Below are positions 25,130 to 37,294 of a stretch of 64,000 nucleotides of DNA, piece after piece. Each line of letters begins with the position of its first letter. Position 1 is the stretch's first letter. The notes under the pieces are model-generated. The model saw only the letters and a list, made by a program, of their open reading frames with translations, had not been told where the DNA came from and did not search any database. A program made the translations under genes and the position numbers. Source of the stretch: Aselliscus stoliczkanus (Eukaryota > Chordata > Mammalia > Chiroptera > Hipposideridae); NCBI GenBank assembly GCA_033961575.1, contig CM066735.1:34491501-34555500 (forward strand), in the 5' to 3' direction.

Positions 25130-25368
25130 CCCTGCTTTCAATTCTTTTGAGTAGAGATGAATTGTTCATCATATCGTAATTCTACTTTCAATTTTTGGAG
25201 GAACTCTTATACTGTTTTCATAGAAACTGCACCATTTTACATTCCTACCAACAGTGCATAAGGGTTCAAATTTCCTCACATTCTCTCTAACACTTGTTAT
25301 TTTCTGTTTTTTCTTTTTTAATGGTAGCTATCCAAATGGGTGTTATATCACTTTTTCACAAATAATAA
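25130..25368 (-). mobile_element. LINE-1 ORF2 3' fragment, antisense
   Basis: Plus-strand accattttacattcctacca, then aacagtgcataagggttcaa, then taacacttgttattttctg is the reverse complement of the L1 ORF2 C-terminal region. Confidence 0.8.
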
Positions 25369-25394
25369 ATCATATGATAAATATATCTTGTTTA

Positions 25395-25543
25395 GCATTT
25401 TTCTCTTCCCCTAACAAGTTAATCTCCATGAGTACAGGCTTGGTTTTTCTCTGCTTTGTTCACTGTGCTATACACACTAATGCACATGGCATGTTAAAGA
25501 AACAACTGTTGGGACAAATGAATAAATGAATGAATGAATGAGT
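25395..25543 (+). mobile_element. LINE-2 3' terminus
   Basis: cccctaacaagttaatctcc, then tctgctttgttcactgtgct, ending in (GAAT)n units, the L2 terminal repeat. Confidence 0.7.
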
Positions 25544-25699
25544 GTATTGGATTAGATTTTATTTTTTTATAGTTATGCAACAGTTAGCCAGAGGAACATG
25601 ATGAACTAAGCATTCACGGATTTAGGAGAAACAGAATACTAGAATAAACCTAAATATTTTTGTATTTGAAGGAAAAGTACAAATTAAAACCTTATATAT

Positions 25700-26120
25700 A
25701 GTTGACTCTTGAACATGGGTCCACTTATACACATTTTTTCTTCAATAAATATGTACAGTGCTATAAAATGTATTTTCCTTATGATTTTAATAACATTTTC
25801 TTTTCTCTAGCTTACTTTATGATAAAAATACAGTATAAAATACATATAACATATAAAATGTGTTAATAGATTTTGTGCTATTGCTATACTTCTTGTCAAC
25901 AGTAAACTATTAGTAATTAAGTTTTTGGGGAATCAAAAGTTATATATGGGGCCGGCCAAGTGGCGCGGTGGTTAAGCGCTGGCTTGGGAAGCCAGTGGCC
26001 CCAGTTCAGTTCCACATATGAGGGCAGTGACACTGCCCTAAAAAAAAAATTATATATGGATTTTATATATGGATTTATGGGTCAGCATCCCTAATCCCTG
26101 TGTTTTTCAAGTGTCAACTG
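25700..26120 (+). mobile_element. Non-autonomous Tigger-type DNA transposon split by a SINE
   Basis: Terminal inverted repeats agttgactcttgaa (left) and ttcaagtgtcaact (right), flanked by TA. Internal words tataaaatacatataacata and taattaagtttttggggaat are typical of this element. A short SINE occupies 25950-26049. Confidence 0.88.
25950..26049 (+). mobile_element. Head-only tRNA-derived SINE
   Basis: ggccggccaagtggcgcggt, then a B-box-like ccccagttcagttccacata, then gagggcagtgacactgccct and an A-tail. Target-site duplication ttatatatgg at 25940-25949 and 26050-26059. Confidence 0.95.
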
Positions 26121-28425
26121 TATTAGTGATTTTAACAACAATTTGGTATGGAAATACTGGTATTTCAATTTAATTTGTGAAATTGCATAATTTATTTAGA
26201 ATGGTGGTTTTTAAGTTGAAATAGTATTAAATTTATGCATAGTGTTAGGACATCTGAGAAAACTTTAGGTACCATGTTGAACTGTATTAGATTTATGAGA
26301 GTTATTTAAGTAACCAGGCAGGATCTATTTGAAGACAATTGGAATACTTAAGAAAATAAAGTACATTAAATTCACAAATGCAATTTGAAATGTTGAAGGT
26401 GTTTAATTGTTTAAGCCATTCCCAATATTATTCATATATGTCTTACAAGTGTTGATTAAAATTTACTAGTCATACGAGTAAATTATAAGGTAAATTTAAA
26501 TGCCTAAGAAAGTATCAGGGTTTTAAAATTGTAAATTTAATACACAAGGTAAACTTCTTAAGTTCCTTTTCTGCATATAAAATTATCTGAGATGACCCCA
26601 AAAGAACTCATACCAGCAATTGTAAATATAGTACTTTCAATCATGCTTTTCATCGAAAACTGTAACTTTTTACATTAAATGCTGTATGTTCAGGGAATAC
26701 ATAACTGGAGAATTTATTTTTTGCAATAGAACCACCATCTGTTGTAATAAAAAGAGGATGATTTATAATACTTTGTATTTATCTGGTCTAGTTCAAACAG
26801 TTCGTAGTATTCCTATTGAGTACAATAAAATAAGAAAAACCTGATTTAAAATAAACATCACTAAATTTAAATAAACAGAAACTCTCGGTCATTCCAAATA
26901 TCATTTATCAAAGGCACACATTCTTCTTTAATTATCCATTATTATTTTCATGACTTTTAAGAAAGTTTTAGAGTTGGTAGAATGCAATAAATAAAACATA
27001 CTAGCATAGAAATAATACCATGTCAATTAATTAATAGATTTACCATTTTAAGAGACATAGTTAGAAGTCTTAGAAATGCTTCCCAAATTTATACTTTCCC
27101 CAATTCAGTTATATTTGCATATCTTTGCATTTTTTTCAGACATAAGTTATAGGAAGATAATAACTGCAATAGCCTAACATAATTCCAAAAAAATAATAAA
27201 TTAGTATTAAATTATTATAAGCTTAATTTAGCACAGATTTAAGATATACAAATCTGAAGAAACTATTATTTTAAGCCCTGAAGGCAAATAATTGCTTGTA
27301 CCACAGGGAATCTAGTTCTTTTTAAACCTGAGTTACTGTATTATTTGCATTATTAATATTGTTATTTTTAGTATTTTCCTCCAATTAAAAATTTCCCCCA
27401 AAATGCTATCACAGAGGTGTTTGTTTTGCCCTACTTGATTTTGGTAAGAACACTGAAAGGCTATTGTGTTCACTTGGACATTTCTGATTTTCAGGAAAAC
27501 TTTGAAAATCTAGTGGATGGCTCTATTTTCATTCATTTATTCACTCATGCATATATCAAATGCTTGCTGAACATTTGCATGGTCCAGGAAGCATAAAAGG
27601 CACTAGTTAAGGTAGAGGAATATCCTTTTTAAGAGGTTGGAATCTACTTAAGGCAACTTTGGAAAGCTTTCTCATTTTCCCCTGGGATGACCTCAAAAAT
27701 ATGTAAAACCACTGAGGATATTATCAAAGTCTGTGTAACAATGAAATGTAACAAACTAGCTGTAGAGTTTTCAAGAGAAAAACTGTCATCTAAGAGCTTA
27801 CTTAACCACAGAGAGCTATCTTTCCCAGAGAGCTATATTTAACTCCACAGGGTAGTTTGCAGTTGTTATATGCCATAAAATGTTGCCTTAGCCAAAGATG
27901 GTGTCTGTAAGGAAAATTATGACAAGAAACTTTGTACAAATGCACTAAAAAGGTATATTAGAAAACACAAAAACAAAAACAAAACTAGCTGATTTATATC
28001 TCTGGTATTATGTCAAAAATATAAGCACATATATCATTTCTGGACCAGATCTTATTTGATATTTTATGGGACCAAATTTTCAGATCACGAAGATAGAGAC
28101 AAAATAAATGTTTTTACTCCCTATGGTCCTATTTTTTTAAGAAGTATTTTCAGTTATTTTAATTCTGAGAACTAGAAGTTCTGGATAAAAATAAAATAAA
28201 ACAAAATAAAATCTATTTGAAGGCCTAAGAAAGCTGCCAAATAATAAAGATTTGTGACGCTAATACCCTAGAGAGAATGGAAGTTCAGAGAGATGAATCC
28301 AGGGTCTGTCAATTCCAAAAGTAACTGCTGAGGCTGCAAAGTTCAGCCTAAGACTTTGATAGACTCTTGAAGCTCCAGTGACAAAAAACTAGGTTTTAAG
28401 GACTATGAAGAAGGAGGAAGCCTAG
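26121..28425. other. Intergenic AT-rich DNA
   Basis: Nothing recognised except a short antisense L2 terminus at about 27530-27610 (cattcatttattcactcatg, then gcttgctgaacatttgcatg). Confidence 0.5.
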
Positions 28426-28438
28426 TAAACATTGCAGG

Positions 28439-28583
28439 GTTTTTTCTGTTGTTTTTTTTAGCTGAATCATCCTGCCACCTGTTGGCAGCTCAGCTGAGGC
28501 TGGGCATCGAACTGCTGTTGCTCAGAGCTCAGCTCGCACTATTGAGAGAGCTCTTAACCAACTGAGACACTTGGCCTGTCCCC
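28439..28583 (-). mobile_element. Partial VES SINE, antisense
   Basis: cctgccacctgttggcagct, then gggcatcgaactgctgttgc, then taaccaactgagacacttgg. Flanked by perfect 11-base duplications aacattgcagg (28428-28438 and 28584-28594). Confidence 0.92.
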
Positions 28584-28639
28584 AACATTGCAGGTTTTAT
28601 GCTAGGACTATGGAAAGTCCCACCCTAGGAATTAAGGAT

Positions 28640-30225
28640 GAATAAGAAATAAAGCTCAAATTAGAATCATTTCAATCCTTGATTAGATTCAGATGACCTG
28701 GGGTTCTTAGTACCTTAGTAAATGAAGCAAAAGTAAATTCTCTCAGTGGGAAATATCATCTAAAAATTCAAGTCATCTACAATTTTTCTATATATAACGT
28801 CCCACATTGAAAGAAAAATACCCAGACATGAAATACACAGAATGAAAAAAGAATGAATGAATTGGATTACAGGTCAGCAAAAAAATGAAAATGTCTAGAC
28901 CAAAGTATGAGAAATAGAAAATCCATAAAAGAACACAGGAAACATGTGACATGGTAAAATGGTCTATTACATGTGAATTTGAAGTCCCAGGAAGAGAGGA
29001 CAGAGGTAACTGTATAGCAGCAATATTTGAAAAGATAACAATGGAGATTCTTTCCCAAAACTGGTTCTCATGATGACAAGTTGAGAAAACTCCCCTTATG
29101 GATTTGAGAGGGGTAAGGAAAAAGAGATCATTACGAAAAATGCCCAGAGCATTCTCTATAACAAAGACTTACATGCTAGGGGGGAAGTCTTTAGCAGAGA
29201 CTTAACCTCAAATGGAAAAAGGGCATTTCGCTTCAGTCTCCTGCAGCCTATCTGTCTCACCTGGGGAAGGGGAGAGGCACTTGGGAAGGTTAACGGTCCA
29301 AGGACACAAGTCCAGTAAAAGATGGAGATGTATTCAGAGTATAGGATGCTTCCGTTCCCCTGCATCTTACCACATACCGACAGTGCTCCAGTATAACACT
29401 GCGTTACTGGTGAAGAGCTTTGAAACACATATTCTCTCTAAGGAGGAGTAGTTAGGGAAGCCTAATGTCAACAGGGAAGCAAAAAAGAGGACATTTGAGG
29501 AATTGGAAGCCTTTGTACTTAAGCTACAGAGGCCTTAAACACAACTTAATTCCTAGCCAGATTAACATAGAACCGACTATTTACCTATATTGTTACCTTA
29601 CATATCATGTCCAGCTATTAACAAAAAAAAGTACAAGGCAAGAAAAAAACAGACTGAAGAGACATAACAAGCATCAAAACCAGACTTAGATATGACAAAG
29701 ATGTTAAAATTATGAGGTAGGGAATTTAAAATAATATGATGAATATGCTAAATGTTGAAAGGAAAAAAGTAGACACCATCTAAGAACGGATGGGTAATAT
29801 AAACAGAGAAATGGAAACTAAGAAAGAATCAAAAGTACATGCTACAAATACAAAACACGTAACAGAAATGAATGTCTTTGGTGGGCTCATCATCAGTAGA
29901 GTGGACTTGAAAAGGTCAATAAGCTTGAGACAGAAACTTCCCCAAATGAAATCAAACAGCAGAAAGAATGAAAAGAACAGAACAAAATATCCAAACACTG
30001 TGAGACAACTCCAAAAGGTGAACATGGATAATTGGAGTATCAAATGGAAAAGAAAGAGAGATTGAAGCAGAAGAAATATTTAAAGTAATAATGGCTAAGA
30101 ACTTTCCAAAAGTACTGACGAAGAGCAATTAACGGACCTAGAAAGTTCAGAAAACATTTGGTGTTCACCCAAAAGTGTACATGTGATAATCCACTGAGGA
30201 GGAAGAAAATTTTAGAACTTCCATT
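28640..30225 (+). mobile_element. Degraded LINE-1/HAL1 ORF1-region remnant
   Basis: A-rich coding-strand bias. 29670-30190 follows the old L1 ORF1 order, including attgaagcagaagaaatatt, then agtaataatggctaagaact, then ttccaaaagtactgacg. Several frames of 70-90 codons survive but are broken. Confidence 0.6.
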
Positions 30226-30236
30226 TATACTTATTT

Positions 30237-30693
30237 ATTTTTTTTATTTTGTTTAAAGATTTTATTGGGGAATTGGGGGAGGAGAACAGAGTTGGGGAAT
30301 CAAGGAAGGGGAACAGATAAGTTGCTGTCTTTTTGTTCTTCAGTCTAGTTGCGGAGGACGTTGCTTCACTGGCCCATGTTGGTATCGTCATTGCGCTCTT
30401 CCCGGATGAGGCAGATCAGTCGCCGGCCTCTGGACAGCCGCTCACCGCAGCTGTTGGCAGCTCACACCAGCTGCCAGCCACTCATGCTGGCTGCAGGCCA
30501 CTCACTGTAGCCTATGGCAGCCCACTACAGCAGGGGCTGCAGCCTACATCCTTGCCGGAGCTCTCAGCCCAGCTCCAGGTGGAGCTGTTGTTAACTGTGG
30601 AGAGCAGTGTCACTGGCCCTCATATGTGGGATCCGAACCGGGGCCACTGGCATCTCAAACCAGCTCTTAACCAATGCGCCACTCGGCTGGCTC
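30237..30693 (-). mobile_element. VES-like tRNA-derived SINE, full length
   Basis: A-tail side at 30237, head (gggatccgaaccggggccac, then ctcggctggc) at the right. Target-site duplication tatacttattt at 30226-30236 and 30694-30704. The 127-codon ORF within it (30333-30716) is passive. Confidence 0.95.
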
Positions 30694-30704
30694 TATACTT
30701 ATTT

Positions 30705-31160
30705 TTTTTTAATTAGGAGAATTTTGGAAAAAACAAAGCTTTACTAACATGAAATATATGGATTGACCCTGGTGTTCTCATTCTATCGTTAGATGAGCCC
30801 AGATTTTGATATAATAAGAGAGGTATTTGGAGGGAAGAATGATGGTTCTACAGTGACAGGGCTTGTTAGGAGAGTTCGTCCTGGTCCCTTTTTTCGAAGT
30901 ATATGGTAACACATCGAATGGTTAAGTGTGACATAAGTAGATTTAGGCTTTTATATGGTTTTATTATATGTAATAAATGGTTTTAGCTGAAGTACCTCTC
31001 ATAATATGTACAAATGGCTTTAAGATTATTCCAAAGAAACCAGTGCATGATACTAGTAAATAAAAAGCCAAGAAGACAACAAAGTGTACTTTCTGTTTCC
31101 TAATAAGAGCTCTTTTTATGGTTAACAACACTGTATTATATACTTCAAAGTGCTAAGAGA
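30705..31160. other. Intergenic, nothing recognised
   Basis: AT-rich, no feature. Confidence 0.4.
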
Positions 31161-31164
31161 TTAG

Positions 31165-31342
31165 ATCTTAAATGTCCTCATCACACACAAGAAGCGATAA
31201 TTGTATGACATAATGAAGATGTTAGCTAAGGCTACGGTGGTAATTATGTTGCAATATATAAATTTCTTAAATCAATATTAGTAATACCTTAAACTTACAC
31301 AATGTTATATGTCAATTATATTTCAATTAAAAAAGAGATATC
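31165..31342 (+). mobile_element. LINE-1 3' end fragment
   Basis: Ends aacttacacaatgttatatg, then tcaattatatttcaatt and A-run, the typical L1 3' terminus. Confidence 0.6.
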
Positions 31343-32295
31343 CTTTGTCAAATGTATTACAAGATGAAAACAATAGTAGTCTAATCAGATCTTAAAAGGC
31401 TGGGCAAAAATGTTCAAAATTCTTAAGGAAACTCTTTGAAAGATGTTTTCACATCCACCCTTATGCATAATTTAAAAACTCTAAATGTATAATGCACATT
31501 GCTTATGATACTTTTGTGATACGTCTTTTTCAGCTATCACAATCACTAAAGCAATTATCAATATAAACTTAATTGGCTGTAAAAAATATCATGAAAGAAT
31601 GTGAATAGTGCCTGGATAGTTGACTATATTAGGGAATTTTTGTTAATTTTTTCTGTGTTAATAAGGTTGTGGTTTATTTAAAAAATACATATCTTAAAGA
31701 AATATATATTGACACATTTACAGATAAATTATATATCTGGAATTTGTTTCAAAATAATTCAGGACAATGGTCAGGGGAGCGTGAGGTATGGATAAATCAA
31801 GATTGCTATGAACTGTTAAAGATTGAAATGGATGAAGAATACATAGGAGTATGTTCTAGTATTCATTCTACTTTTCTATTAAAATTTTCCATATTAGAAA
31901 AGTAAAAAACTTAAATTTAGAAACTCATCTTTCATTTGCTGTATCATATTGCCAACAAAATATTTTCAAATGATAATGCATATTCAATAGTATTCCTCTC
32001 ACTAAATTATTAATACAACTGATATGCATTCAATAAAAGACTTTTTGTACCATTAATTCAAATTTGTATTGCTTTTAAATTTGAATTATTTTAATAGTAT
32101 GCTTTATTTCATCTAAAGTCTCATTTAAAATTCATCATTTTTAAAAGTTCTGTTTTTGTTGTGAATTTTAATGCACTTAATATATTTATATATATATATA
32201 ATTTATAAGTAAATGAATATACATATTTTAAGAGTACACATTCCCAAATCATTTTCTGATGTGGTATTGTATAGTAAATGTATTACAATTGCAAT
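31343..32295. other. Intergenic, nothing recognised
   Basis: AT-rich; a 78-codon ORF (31669-31905) has no recognisable character. Confidence 0.4.
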
Positions 32296-32299
32296 ACTC

Positions 32300-32458
32300 A
32301 ATATACACCAATAACAAAAGATGAACAAAGTCACACTTGACTTCTGCAATTACAAGAGGTGCTCAAATTGGTTACCATCAGAGTCCAGACACTTCTGATT
32401 ACGGCGCTTGAGCAACGTTGACCAAAGTGTCCACTTGTATACATTTTTTTGGCACCCC
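32300..32458 (-). mobile_element. mariner-type DNA transposon remnant
   Basis: On the minus strand a terminal-repeat-like ggggtgccaaaaaaatgtat is followed about 45 bases on by a frame reading RRNQKCLDSDGNQFEHLL then stop. That resembles the C-terminus of mariner/IS630-class transposases. A terminal repeat fused to the 3' coding end implies internal deletion. The other terminal repeat is not seen. Confidence 0.6.
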
Positions 32459-32520
32459 TGGTATTTTTAACTTTCTGTATATTATTATGTTTTGACATCT
32501 TAAAAAAAAAAAACTTTCTT

Positions 32521-32952
32521 TGCTGGGGAGAGACTGCTTCTGAGACTAGCCAGTTCTTAGAGATAGCAGTCAGCAGAGCAGTCTTTCATATGCAAACTAA
32601 CAAATCTAAAACCTCTTCTACCTAGCTCAGGTACCTCAGAGGCAACATTATTCTATCTTAATCTTAGCAGAGCCAGGTGCCAGGCTACTGGAGACCACAC
32701 TTATAGCCCAAAGCCCAAATTAATTATTCCAATAAGGCAATTCTAAACTGTTGGCTCAGCCTTGCTCTGCCTTTCCCATGGAAACCCGAATAAAGGCAGC
32801 GGCCTAAATCTTCCCCACACTCGCTCCTGTCTTCTGCCTCCAGATCACCCTGGGCTTTCCCCCATGGCCCTGCGCGGCTCCTGTCTCTAGGACCTGTGAG
32901 TATAATAAATGTTTCCTGAGCCTCTCCCTGTGGCTTCTTATAGCGCATTCAT
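32521..32952 (+). repeat. Candidate solo LTR of an endogenous retrovirus
   Basis: Starts TG (tgctggggagagactgct), has an AATAAA-containing promoter-like middle (cgaataaaggcagcggcc), then a polyadenylation-like agtataataaatgtttcctg with downstream TG-rich sequence, and could end in CA near 32950. GC-rich against its surroundings. No flanking internal region or clear target duplication, so class and ends are uncertain. Confidence 0.45.
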
Positions 32953-34860
32953 CTGACCATCTCACAAAAGAATGCAAAATAAGGGCACATTCAAAAAAAA
33001 GTTTGGCGAACACTCTCCTAGAAGTCATCTAGTCCACCTTTAAGTCCTGTATAAGGCTTTCTTCAATACTGTCTTAGCCTGGGCTTGAAACTTTCATGAT
33101 CGTTTTAAACTCACCACATCCTGCAGAAGCTGACTGCATTGTTGGGTTATGCTGCTTGCAGCAAACAGTCCTCAAATTGGCACTTCTCAGGTGACAGGAG
33201 AAAAGAGAAGACAGGTAGTAGGGTCACTACTACTCATTAGATATGATTCAGAACTGCAGAGAAGTGAGTTTAATTGCTTAATCCCTGAACAATATTGAAC
33301 TGATCTTGCCTACTTCCTGCAGTGGACCAGTCGACAAAAAGATTCCAGGGCCAGTTAGTCTTAAGCACCTCTTCCTTGCTCTGTCATTCAGTGTCACCTT
33401 TCCCATGACATATGCAGTAAATAATCCACTGATGGCATATTATCACTGCATTCAGAAAACCGAACAAGAATGACCTTGACATATCTGAATTTGGAATCTA
33501 GAGAAAAAGGAACTATTTCCTATGAGAACTTTTCCCCGATAACTAGTACATGTCAACAAGGCAGTGTGAAAATAATTTTCTCGGACCCAGCAAACAAACA
33601 AACCACAAAACATCTGTTTTTTTACTGCTTCTTTCCCAAATTGGAAATGATGACAGCTGTTGCATTCTAATTGGCTGGTTCACAAAACCAGTCAGTTATT
33701 GATTGACCTCTGTTTAACTTTCATATTGCTTTATAAAAAAGAAAGTATTTTTCTTGGAATAGTAAAATCAATTTTAGTAACTTCAGGATTGAATTATAGG
33801 CAACAAATAAGAAAGAGTCAAAATTGGCCTGTAAACTACAATTTAGAAAAAGGGAATGTAAACCCTGGCTTCAGATATAACTGAAAATAAAAATGAAGCG
33901 AAAGAACTTTGTAGAGTGTGTTATCTGTACAACCACCCTGGATTACAGCAGCTGTTCCAAAAGATATTTAGATTTATTTATTTTTTTTAATTTCAGCTTT
34001 ATTGAGGCATAACTGACATAGAAAATCTGACTTGCAGTTTCTTGATGCCATCCTCTTGTATGGCCTTGTCCCTCCTAGTCCTGCCTGGCCTGGTTCAGAT
34101 GCTGCTGTTGAAGTATTAGTGAACCAAGTGGGTGACAGCACTGTTCACAGCAGTGTACCCCTGAGATAGAGGTTATCTGAGGTCAAGTCAAGATTCTGAA
34201 GTGGCATTAGCGAAGGTAGCTCTGAGATGTGTTGGTAAGATGGAGATACAACATTTCATAGGGTCAAAAGTGGAATAGACACATAATAATGTATACAACG
34301 TCTGATGAGATAGGATTGGAAAAAATAATACAAAGAGGTCACTAGAAGAAAGAGTTAAAGATGGATGTAGAGTTGGTTTAGGTCTAGCAGCTCAGGATGT
34401 CTCAGAGACCCCTTTCAGCCTGGAGCCCTGAGCGCTGAGCCCTGGCTTGACCAGCCCAGAGGCCCTTGCGTTCCCCTTAGGCCCGTATCCAGCCAGACAC
34501 TGAAGCTGAGTGTCAGGGCTGGTCTGGGACAGACGGGAGAAGGCAATGTCCAAAAGTTAGGTGTGATAAAGAGTGAAGACTAATATACAAATTGGGGAAT
34601 GTTAGGCAAGAAAGTGATAAGCTTGATACAGTGAATCACCGGAATGGGTGGGCTAAACTAGTCTTCCACTTTGTAGCAGTCTGTGTCTTTGCTTGAATTG
34701 CCCTCTGCTCTCCAAGGCATGCTTTCCTGCAAAGCTTTGCAGGGGTACTACTTGGCCTTGGCAATGAGCACGCTGCAGTGGGGAGCTCTGCCAGGTTTGG
34801 ATGGGCAGATGGTTGGGAAAGTCTGGGGACTCAGACTGTACAGCAGACTCATACAGCTTT
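32953..34860. other. Intergenic, mostly unassigned
   Basis: Only a short antisense L1 3' end (33976-34023, ttcagctttattgaggcata) is recognisable. The GC-richer patch at 34380-34550 is unassigned. Confidence 0.4.
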
Positions 34861-34862
34861 AC

Positions 34863-34870
34863 TTTCTTTT

Positions 34871-34958
<88 letters not shown>

Positions 34959-34960
34959 TT
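34863..34960 (+). repeat. (TTTC)n microsatellite
   Basis: About 24 tandem TTTC units, nearly perfect. Confidence 0.97.
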
Positions 34961-35640
34961 CCTATCTCTTTAAAATCTGCCCAGTGGAAATGATCTTTCT
35001 CTTGTCTGTGTGACAACTCAATCCCTTTGACTTTTCTGGTCACTCTTCAATAAGAGAAAGTCCTATAATTTTTTAAAGTGGCAATAGAGTCACAACTCAG
35101 AACTGTATTATGTCCTAGATAATAGTCAAAACTCTACATGTGATTTCAACATAAAATCTCACTTACCCCCAGTTGAAGTCTTCTTTGAGCTGGTTTTGGT
35201 CACTGACAATGGGAAAGGGGACGTGGGCATCCTTTTCTCTTTTACTTTGTTTAGTGTTTTTCCCCCTTTCCTAGTTTGTTATTCTAGGTTTTTCAGTCCT
35301 TCCTGTGTTGATGAGAGATGGCAGGAAGAAGACGAATTGAGGGAGGCGGCAGTGGTAATCAGAACAGTCTATCAATTTTCTTTCAAAACCTTCTTCATAA
35401 AATCCTTTGAATGTCCATCCTTCTGGTTTTTTTTTTTTTTTTCCATTTTTCTGATGTCAGTAAGAGAGTTTGAGATTTTTATAAATGCGCTCTGGCAATT
35501 TCTTTTGAAATTCTACATTCAAGGAAGTCTAACACTTCATTCAAGGATGTCTGGCACTTCCTTGAATGTGGCACCTCATGTACCCTGGTGCTTCATTCAA
35601 AAGTTCCAATTTAATATACTGTTACAACTAGGTCATGGGG
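34961..35640. other. Intergenic, nothing recognised
   Basis: A 179-codon frame (35196-35735) runs through here into the neighbouring LTR. It has no domain, shows F/S-rich low complexity and looks like chance. Confidence 0.4.
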
Positions 35641-36004
35641 TGTTGGTGTCTTTGTCAGTTTGGGCTGCTAATAACAAAACAGCCTGGGTAGTTTATAAAC
35701 AACAGAAATTTATTTTCAGAGTTCTGAAGGGTTGAAGTCTGAGATCAGGGTGCCAGGGTGGACAGGTTCTGACAAGAGCTCCCTTCCTGTTTGCAGACTG
35801 CCCATTGTTCCTTTTTAATTTCACTGACAGAAAAGCACAGGAGCTCTCTCAGGTCTCTTTCTGAAGAAAACTAATCCCACTTATGAGGACCCCACCCTCC
35901 GGACCTAATCACCTCCCAAAGGCCCCTCTTCCTAATAGTATCACATTGCGGGGGCAGGGTTCAACATCTAAACTTGGAAGGGGCACAAACATTCAATCTA
36001 TAGC
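35641..36004 (-). repeat. ERVL-MaLR (MST/MLT1-like) LTR, antisense
   Basis: Begins tgtctttgtcagtttgggct, then gctaataacaaaacagcctg, and continues to ctaatcacctcccaaaggcc and gggcacaaacattcaatcta. This is the reverse complement of a MaLR LTR, nearly complete. Confidence 0.8.
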
Positions 36005-36008
36005 AATT

Positions 36009-36009
<1 letters not shown>

Positions 36010-36062
<53 letters not shown>
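36010..36062 (+). repeat. (CA)n microsatellite
   Basis: About 26 CA dinucleotides directly after the LTR. Confidence 0.97.
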
Positions 36063-36063
<1 letters not shown>

Positions 36064-36533
36064 TCTGTCTTGAGGAAAAGAGGTAACCCTGTACAGAGAA
36101 TTTGTTTTCCTGCAGACATGTTTTAAGGACCTGATTCATATAGCAATGGGCAATGGGAATGTCTATGTATCCTAAGAGAGCTTTAAAGAGAACTTGAAGG
36201 ACTGATGCCAACTAGTGTTCTTAGTCATATTTGACGTGATTAGGGGGACTTTAAAATACCTGCCCTGAAAACAGGATTCTAATGGTTGGAGCCAAGGATA
36301 TCTAACACAATAGACAGATGATAATTTTTAAGGGTCAACAACAATGTAAGTGGGGTCCTCAGGGAAGTCTAAGCTAAAGTTTATGCTGTCAACTGTCAAG
36401 AGCACTCAAGTTTTAGATTACATCCTGTATATTGTGATATTTCTGAGAACAGCATGTTGAACATAGAAATCACCACATTTCCAGCAAAAAGAAGGTAAAC
36501 AGCCCAATATTTCCTTGTCTCTGTGCTTTCCTT
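36063..36533. other. Intergenic, nothing recognised
   Basis: No feature seen. Confidence 0.4.
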
Positions 36534-36546
36534 AAAATTGTCTCCA

Positions 36547-37034
36547 TTGGTCCAGTAAGGTGGCACATTGGTTACGAGCTGGTTTGGGACGCCAGCAGCC
36601 CTGGTTCAGATCCCACATATGAGGGCAGTGACACTGCCCTCTACAGCTAAGATGGTGAACAACAGCTCCACCTGGAGCTGGGCTGCTGTGAGTCCCTGAG
36701 ATGGCAAAGCTGCAGCCCCTGCTGCAGTGGGCTGCCATAGGCTACAGTGAGTGGCCAGCAGCCAGCATGAGTGGCCAGCAGCTGGTGTGAGCTACCAAGA
36801 GTCGCTGTGAGTGGCCATCCAGAGGCCGGTGACCGATCTGCCTCACCCAGGAAGAGCATAATGATGATACCAACAGGGGCCAGTGAAGCAATGTCATCTA
36901 CAACTAGACTGAAGAACAAAAGAACAACAACTTGTCTGTTTCCCTTCCCCGGTTCCCCAACACTGTTCCCCACCTCCAATTCCCCAATAAAATTTAAAAA
37001 AAAAATCCTTCCCTCCAAAATATTAAAAAAAAAA
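36547..37034 (+). mobile_element. VES-like tRNA-derived SINE, full length
   Basis: Head ggtccagtaaggtggcacat, B-box-like ggttcagatccc, tail ending ccccaataaaatttaaaaaa with extra A-rich sequence. Perfect 13-base target-site duplication aaaattgtctcca at 36534-36546 and 37035-37047. Confidence 0.96.
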
Positions 37035-37294
37035 AAAATTGTCTCCAACAATGCCATCTTCATTCCCATCACCACTTGGGTGGCGGATGTATAATTCATG
37101 TCACATTTAGAAGTTTTATTTTAAGACAATGGTGAGTTACTGGAAGGTTTTGAACAAGAAAAATTACATGATTACATTTGCATTTCAGAAATCTTATTCT
37201 GGCAAAACTATAAGGATGGATTAGAGAGAGGTGAAGCTGATCAGTACACCAGCGGTTAAGAGAAAATGGAGGAAGAGTAAAAATATCAACAAGA

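Noticed and set aside
30333..30716. 127-codon plus-strand ORF
   Set aside because: Antisense reading of a full-length SINE; the same peptide pattern recurs at other SINE copies.
34683..35043. ORFs of 64-96 codons around the TTTC repeat
   Set aside because: Microsatellite artefact.
35196..35735. 179-codon plus-strand ORF
   Set aside because: Low-complexity F/S-rich frame without domain features that runs into an antisense MaLR LTR; no splice or homology support.
36647..37099. 150-codon minus-strand ORF
   Set aside because: Reverse reading of a SINE.
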